From Jaapia argillacea MUCL 33604 (taxonomy: Eukaryota > Basidiomycota > Agaricomycetes > Jaapiales > Jaapiaceae), in assembly GCA_000697665.1 (NCBI GenBank), contig KL197740.1, positions 38,671 to 102,670 of the forward strand: a DNA stretch of 64,000 nucleotides, written 5' to 3'. The number at the start of each line of letters is the position of its first letter. Position 1 is the stretch's first letter. The notes under the pieces are model-generated. The model worked only from the letters and a program-made list of their open reading frames with translations, ran no database searches and was not told where the DNA came from. Made by a program: the position numbers and the translations under genes. Shown piece by piece: positions 57,825 through 64,000 of this stretch.

Positions 57825-59693
57825 ATGGATTCCCAACGAGCACCAAAGTACGATCTCTACCACTCCCTTCCCTCGCATATATCTGAACTGAGGCGATACA
57901 TCTGGCGCCCAGGAAACGCAAACTTACGGACAAGACCATCCCGAACTCCATCCTCCAATCCCCCGAGTTTTCGGTGGACTCGAAGATGTATCAAGATTTA
58001 TTGGATATGGAGAGGAAACTTGATTGGACGTTGACGAGGAAGAAAGTCGAGGTTCAGGATGCATTAGGGCGGGGCGTTGCTGTGCGTGTTTTCCCAGTTA
58101 TCCTACGTCTTCTTCCACCATCTCCCTCTATCCATTGGACTCTACCCCTTTTCCTGCTTTTAAAATCTACATTTTTTATATACCAAAACCCACAGACGTT
58201 GACGCGCGATATAGACCACACGAACCCTCCGACTCTTCCTCTCCCATACCGTCTCAGGTCAACCATGGCAAAGTGATTCCAACCCTTTAGGTGACGGTAC
58301 CGAAGGTGTGAATTTCGAGACTGGAGCTGGGATACCAGCTTGGCAGCTTAAGATTGAAGGGCGGTTACTTGAGGTGAGTCTGAAACACGCGAGGTTTTGT
58401 GATCGAGTAGTTGATTTTGTGGGCGGGTAGCTACCAAATGTTCGAGCAAAAGATAAAGTTCCGTTGAAGAAATTCTCGACGTTTATCAAGAGTATGGTTG
58501 TTGAACTTGATCGGGATCCGAGTTTGTATCCGGATGGGAATATTATTGAGGTTCGTTTCTATCTCCTTCATTTCGCCCATTCCTCTCTAGGTTTCCGCTT
58601 TCCGCCCCTTCCCTATCTTCATATCTACATTCCTTCTAACCCCTCTTCTCGGCCTCCATTCCCACTTCCCTTCCAACCTCATCACCCAACTAACCCCATT
58701 TGGCACTTCATTTAGTGGCATAGAGCACCAGGAAACGCACCACAGGATGGGTTCACTATACGACGTACGGGAGATACGCCTACCAAGGTCAGAGTGTTGA
58801 TGTATCTTGAACATCAGCCAGAACAGTATAAAGTTAAAGCTGAGTTGGGTGCGTCTCTTTCACCAGTTGTATTGTGTTTGAATGAGTCTGACTTGGCTAT
58901 TCGAATGGTTCCTTACACAGCCAACGTCTTGGGATTGAAAGAAGAGAGTAGAACGGGGGTTATCCAAGCGCTGTGGAATTATATCAAGATTAACGGGCTG
59001 CAGGACAAGGTTGATAGGAAGGTGGTCAAGGCAGACGCGTATCTCAGACCTGTGCGTATTCCTCACCCCCCTTTCCGATCCTACCACTGACTCTGAGCCT
59101 CGTTCCTCTCCTCTCCAGATATTGAATGCCGATCAAGTACTCTTCCAACAACTCCCTGAACTAGTCAATCACTACCTCACACCTCCCGATCCTATTGTAT
59201 TGCACTACACGATCAATCCTGGCGCGACGCCACCAGAGAGACCCAGCGCTTGGGATGTCGAGGTCAAGGTGGACGATGTACAGATGAAGGGGAGGATGAG
59301 TGGGGTTGTGGTAAGTATGAATGCGGAGAGTACGAGGGAGTTGGGGAAGTTGGATGAGGAGGTATGCATTCCTCCCTACCTTTCCACTTGTTAATTTGTT
59401 TGGATTGACGGGATCGAATATGCGCACAGATCGCCCAACTAGCAGCGTCCCTCCAAAATTCCCACCTCAAACGTACCTTTCTCCTCTCCTTCGCTTCTTC
59501 TCCCTCGGAATTTATTCAGAATTGGCTTTCGTCGCAATCGAGAGACTTGGAGAGTGTGCTTGGGAGTGGGCCTAGTGAGGGCGCGACTGTTAGGCAGGAG
59601 GAGTTGAAGAGGAGTGAGTTTTGGAGGTTGGGGTGGGTTGAGGAGGCTGTTGCTGTGCAGGAGGGGATGAGGTTGGCTGCTCGGGTTGGGTAG
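57825..59693 (+). CDS. SNF12: SWI/SNF subunit SNF12/BAF60 (SWIB domain)
   Basis: A subunit of the nuclear SWI/SNF chromatin-remodelling complex. The first exon is only 23 nt (57,825-57,847) and splices over a 67-bp intron to give MDSQRAPKKRKLTDKTIPNS, placing a basic KKRK nuclear-localisation-like patch across the joint. Next are SKMYQDLLDMERKLDWTLTR and, after an intron at about 58,081-58,216, TTRTLRLFLSHTVSGQPWQ. They are followed by AWQLKIEGRLLE, KKFSTFIKSMVVELDRDPSL and YPDGNIIEWHRAPG. The SWIB domain follows: VRVLMYLEHQPEQYKVKAEL, LGLKEESRTGVIQALWNYIK and INGLQDKVDRKVVKADAYLR, with FQQLPELVNHYLTPPDPIVL after it. The C-terminal helix reads FIQNWLSSQSRDLESVLG. About 450 residues. Confidence 0.92.
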
Positions 59694-60192
59694 GGACCGT
59701 TGGGGGGCCGACACTGGGTCGTTATCGGAGTGTAACTGTTCATGTGCAAGGCTTATCGTCTTTCTACGTCCCTCCCGTCCGCGATACATGATGAAAGTAT
59801 ACATCGTGACCTCTCCCAGAATATATAGAAGGGTCTATCTCGGGAGTAACTCGGTCATGAGAAAGATGTTGTGTACCTTTACGGCGCCCCCACACCTTCC
59901 AAATTCTCTTGTCAACTTCCTTATTTTACAATCATACTTCCACCCTACGCAAATCGTCCAGCAGCAAGTGATGATGGCCGCGAAACACGAGGAACTAGAG
60001 GGGAGACTGACAGGAGCCCGATGTCGATCTTTGAATTGATGGGATGTCACGTTTCTGTTTACCCTATTTATGAAATTTGGATATGAGGCCACTTGGCGGA
60101 ACTGAACTCCTTTCGAGTCTTGCCACTGCGTTGTCCTCCTTCGTTTCGTTGCCAGGTCATCGATATTTTCGTCGTCCGTATTCTTGTTTTGA
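59694..60192. other. intergenic region
   Basis: It lies between SNF12 and the BAR-SH3 gene on the same strand. A minus-strand frame of 122 codons overlaps it but has no recognised motif. Presumably the promoter of the downstream gene. Confidence 0.4.
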
Positions 60193-63142
60193 ATGGCGGG
60201 CAAACAGGTTTGTGTTTTCGATGGTTCATGTGCTTGGGCGTCTATATGGCTGATGGTGATCCTCGCTGTAGCTTGGAAAGTTTAGACAGGTGCGTTCCTT
60301 CAAGCGCTGGTGCCGTGCCGGACATTTGCTGATCACTTCTTCTCCGTATGTTGATGGACATAGTGGGCTGGGGAGGTCATCTCGTCAAGAGAGAGGACTG
60401 TCGTTACGGAGGAGTTTAAAGAGTTGGAAGAGGATATTGACCTGAGGAAGGATGGTATTCGCCGGTGCGTACTTTCATCTTTGCGCCCTCCTTTCTATCC
60501 TAAAAATTCACGAATTTCACCTTTGTAGAGTACTGCTCGCCTCCGGAGCTTACCACCACCAACTATCAAAGAAGAAAGAGTCTGAAGCTCTTGACGAACC
60601 TGACAAGTTGCTCCCTATTGACGCACTTGGTATCGTCATGATCACTCATGGAGAGGCTTTGGGGGAGAGTTCTACTTTTGGTACGTTGCTTTACGTTGTA
60701 TTACGCTCCCTTGTCCGCGGTCTTCTTCTCCATGCTTCGATTCATTGGTACCTTTCACAGTATTACCTATTTTTACTTGATCGTTACACCCACCCATCCC
60801 TTCATACACTCACCTTCACCACCCCTTCTAGGTTCAGCTCTCGTCAAACTCGGCCGAGCGCATTGTAAAGCAGCCACTATCCAAGAAGCGTTTGCTTTGA
60901 CGTTACAGGATACGTTCTTAACTGCATGGCAAAGATACGAGGACGAGATCAAGGATTATCAAACGCAGAGGAAGAAGTTGGAGAGTCGGAGGTCAGTCCT
61001 TCGTATCCTTCGAGAGGCTCCTCTCCAAACATGCTAATGACCTTCTGTTGTGAACTTGTAGGTTGAGTTATGATGCTGCTATATCCAAGTTCGAGAAATT
61101 GAAGGGTGGGAAGAAGGAGAAAGAGAAGGAGAAGAATGAGGCGGAGGATGAGATGGAGAAGGCTAGGTCTCGATAGTGAGTTCTTTTCGCCGTTCACCCT
61201 CCCGTTTTGCTCCCCTACCTCTTTCCTTCTGCCATCCGACTTGATTTCTTCTTTCCGAACCCCTTTGTATTCTCCTCTCCCGTTTTTTTTCCCCTTCACC
61301 TTGTTGATGTCCCTCCTCCGCATACTTCCCATGCCTCTTTACATTCCTCCCCCTCATCGTCATTCGCATGCCGATGGGCTAACAAACACATAATCACAGC
61401 GAAGAGACCCTGGAAGATGTTCGAGCCATCATGGTCGCCATCCAAGAAAACGAGATGCAACAAATCCGAGAGTTGACTTCTTTCTTGGACGTGGAGAGGA
61501 ACTATGTAGAGCAGTATCGAGACCTTCTACAAGATACGAAGGATAATTGGGTTGATGTGTACGTATCACACTCGCTCCTCACTTACCTGTCCTTCTCCCC
61601 ATAACCCCATCTCTTGTGTCCCGTTCTGACTATCATGCATATAGTCCAAGTGTCACTCGCACGCGATCAAAAGAGTCTTCAACACCAAGTCGTCCAACCA
61701 AAGAACCTAAATCCCGAACGAATTCCGTCAAATCTAACAAATCTGCGAAGTCTAAACCGTCTCGCTCTGAAGTCGACGAAGAGGGGAGGATGGATAGTGA
61801 TGCGGATTCTGACGCCCCTACTCCTGCTCCCTCTCAACGTTCGACTTTTCTTCGAAGAAAGAGTGATGGGGGTAGCAAAGCTCCTTCGCGAGCACCCTCG
61901 AGGAGTTCGAGGAAGAGAACTGATAGTGGGGCTACGCAGGGGAGTGGGACCGAGAAGGATGTCGAGAAGGAGAAGGAGAAAGAGAAGAGGGAGAAGGAGT
62001 TGGAAAAGACTCCTTCGAAGAGGATTAGCGTCACTGGGTGGGCTTCGAGTGCTGTCGGTTCCATCATGGGCAAGAGAGACAAAGACAAGTTCGCCACTCT
62101 CAATGGGCAAGACATGGACGAGGAAGATGAGGACGGGGGTGATGGTGGTGGTGGGTCTGTGGATAAGAGGACTCGCTCCCCAAGTGTCACGGCCAAAATC
62201 CTCAAGAACCGGAATGCCGATACACCTCCTACATCCGGATCGCCCAAGATCACCGCTCGTGCCCTCTCGCGTACTTCGACTCAGGAGAAGAAGATGGTGA
62301 AAGCATTGTATGACTTTTCCGGGAGTTCGGATGAGCTGAGTTTTAAGGCTGGGGATAAGATTGTTGTGGTCAATGAGGTTTTAGATGGTTGGTGGATGGG
62401 TGAACTTGGTGGGAAGACTGGGTTGTTCCCTACCACTTATACCGAACCGGTTTCGTCGTCGCCTCCTCGATCTACACCACCCATCCCTCCACGAACCTTG
62501 GGGAAAGGCTGGTTATCATCTGCTAGGATCTCACCACCTGCTATGTCGGATGACGAGGAGAGCAAACAAACGCTCGTAGAACCTGATGCGGACGAAGAAT
62601 ATGCCACTGCTAGTGATCACGAACAACATGTATTTGGCGATCATTATGTGGTGGGGAATAGTCGGAGTCCGATGTATGGGAATTTCGATGCCGCGAGTGT
62701 GCAGAGTAGCGAGGCGGAGGATCAGGAGGAGGAGAGGTTGATGCCTGTGAGAGGGGTAACGCCTGTGGTCAAGAATATCTTACCTCCCGCGCTGGGTAAG
62801 CGGACGCCAACGGACCCACTACCAATCACGAGTACTTCGGGGAAGAAGGCTCCTCCACCTCCGCCACCTCGCCGTGCAACGAACTCGAACTCGGTCCCGC
62901 CCTCTATCGCCGCTCAATCTGTGCCTTCGACGCCGGAACGTCGTCCTGCCACCCTTCGCTCCAACTCGTCTGCTAGTTCGCCCCTATCCGCGCTGGCACA
63001 TGCTACCCGCGTCAACAATGGATTCGAGGCGTCGCCGTTCGACAGTCCGGTGGATTCTTCATTTGGACCTTGTCGTGACTTTAGGCAGAACCCGTTCAAG
63101 CCTCTAGGGATGTGTAGCAATTGCTTTGAGAGACATGGGTAG
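60193..63142 (+). CDS. BAR-SH3 protein with Cys motif at the C-terminus
   Basis: A membrane-curving endocytosis and actin protein of the amphiphysin/endophilin kind (inference from domains). The start was found by splicing: exon 1 (60,193-60,207, 15 nt) gives MAGKQ, microexon 2 (60,272-60,289, 18 nt) gives LGKFRQ, and exon 3 (from 60,364) gives WAGEVISSRERTVVTEEFKE. The BAR region (residues about 10-240) continues with LASGAYHHQLSKKKE, GSALVKLGRAHCKAATIQEA and YEDEIKDYQTQRKKLESRR, then ELTSFLDVERNYVEQYRDLL. A long Ser/Lys/Glu-rich linker follows, then an SH3 domain at about 460-515 (MVKALYDFSGSSDELSF, DGWWMGELGGKTGLFPTTY). A Pro-rich tail ends in CRDFRQNPFKPLGMCSNCFE. Total about 740 residues. 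It differs from Rvs167 in having the SH3 in the middle. Confidence 0.85.
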
Positions 63143-63534
63143 GGGAGCTTATCTGGTCGTTTGCGGTGAGGCCTTCGTTCGTTTGTAATATACTTATGTT
63201 CTCCTTGGCTTGCATACGGAGTGTACCATACATTTGCATCTTCTCTCCTCCTCTCATCCCCTTCTCATATATATCGTAGCCCTGTCAGGGTCGCCTTCGT
63301 TAATCGTGCCTATCTGTGCATCTATGTATGGTACTATAGATCTTCAAGATTGTCATATTCATCCTCCTCACCTTGCCGAAGTCGCTCCAAAAATAACCGC
63401 ATCTCTCGAGTCCGGACTCCGGAATGCGAACGGAATGGCTTTGAGACGGACTTCCGAATATCTTTGCTGAACTGAAGGTAAGCATTGTGTCCCCTCCCCA
63501 CTTCTATTTATCCTTCCAGTGAAGATTCAAAACA
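63143..63534. other. intergenic region
   Basis: It holds the 3' UTR of the BAR-SH3 gene and the upstream region of the FAD oxidoreductase gene. Only short frames are present. Confidence 0.4.
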
Positions 63535-64000
63535 ATGTCTACTACGACTGTCATCTTGGGAGGGGGGATCATCGGGCTCTCCACTGCCTACTACCTATCT
63601 CTCCAGTCCCCATCAGAGAAGATCCACCTCGTCGAATCCTCTCCAGTTCTCTTCTCAAGCGCTTCAGGCAAAGCAGCTGGATTCCTTGCTAAAGACTGGT
63701 TCGTCCCAGCCAGCTCCGAACTAGGGGGGCTCTCCTTCAATCTCCATCGAAGACTCGCCGAAGAGTTTGGAGGGAGGGAGAAATGGGGTTACAGTCCGAG
63801 CGTGAGTTATTCCTTGGATCAGAGTGCTACCCCGAGTCCGGGAAGTGAGAGGGGGGAGGACTGGTTGTTCAATGGGACGAGCAGAGCACAAGTCGCCAAG
63901 GATGACGGGTCGAATGTGGCTTCAAAGCCCAAGGGACCTACTTGGATCACTCACAAGGGGGCCATAAGGAAGATTTCAGATCTGGAGTCCACAGCGCAGG
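63535..64000 (+). CDS. FAD-dependent oxidoreductase, TDA3-like, cut by window end
   Basis: The ATG at 63,535 gives MSTTTVILGGGIIGLSTAYY, a Rossmann GxGxxG FAD-binding start of the D-amino-acid-oxidase (DAO) family. Next come HLVESSPVLFSSASGKAAGF (the FAD-ribose acid and a conserved ASGKAAGFLA block), DWFVPASSELGGLSFNLHRR, LAEEFGGREKWGY and a GPTWITHKGAIRKISDLEST stretch. The ASGKAAGFL..DW and LSF.LH motifs match what I recall of yeast Tda3, a DAO-fold protein linked to late-endosome trafficking. No intron is visible in the 155 codons seen. The rest lies outside the window, so completeness cannot be judged. Confidence 0.8.
   Translation, partial: MSTTTVILGGGIIGLSTAYYLSLQSPSEKIHLVESSPVLFSSASGKAAGFLAKDWFVPASSELGGLSFNLHRRLAEEFGGREKWGYSPSVSYSLDQSATPSPGSERGEDWLFNGTSRAQVAKDDGSNVASKPKGPTWITHKGAIRKISDLESTAQ

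Overview
The window looks like part of an Agaricomycete (mushroom-type basidiomycete) genome. Genes are split by many introns of about 50-70 bp with GT...AG ends. The gene families seen are ones expanded in these fungi: a DUF6534 seven-helix protein, GMC oxidoreductase, TKL-type kinases with an HGD catalytic loop, and kinase-like fold proteins. The mobile elements are also typical of basidiomycetes. No rRNA, tRNA, CRISPR array or bacterial-style operon was seen. All calls come from reading the sequence and recalling families; no search was run.

Layout. The left arm (0.7-20.6 kb) is gene-dense: an unrecognised Agaricomycete protein (+), a multi-helix membrane protein (-), a broken kinase-like gene (-), a SNF2-RING ATPase (+), a small GPI-type secreted protein (-), the endonuclease LCL3 (-), a GMC oxidoreductase (+) and a DUF6534 membrane protein (-). 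The right arm (54.1-64 kb) holds five same-strand genes: an isoprenylcysteine methyltransferase-family protein, the diflavin reductase TAH18, the SWI/SNF subunit SNF12, a BAR-SH3 protein and the start of a TDA3-like FAD oxidoreductase. These are mostly core cellular functions and probably independent transcription units.

Between the arms is a repeat island of about 33 kb. From left to right it holds: unassigned sequence; a 3' LINE remnant; a young-looking Ty3/Gypsy chromovirus (22,953-31,171, minus strand); about 7 kb almost stripped of CG dinucleotides; two tandem TKL kinase domains; a second copy of the broken kinase-like gene; a 7.4-kb composite DNA transposon (41,866-49,308); and about 4.5 kb of unassigned, CG-rich sequence with recurring short words.

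The most notable object is the composite DNA transposon. A 6.06-kb element carries a long multi-exon transposase gene that resembles the P/THAP9 group. It is fused tail to tail with a 1.38-kb internally deleted relative. The pair shares one 8-bp target duplication (CTCCGAGT). It sits inside a segment whose uninterrupted paralogue is still present at 4.6-6.1 kb, so the window contains both the filled and the paralogous empty site. The second theme is CG loss. The LTR copy and the target-site copy facing the CG-depleted block carry CG-to-TG/CA changes that the opposite end lacks. This points to methylation-linked decay or RIP-like mutation spreading across the boundary.
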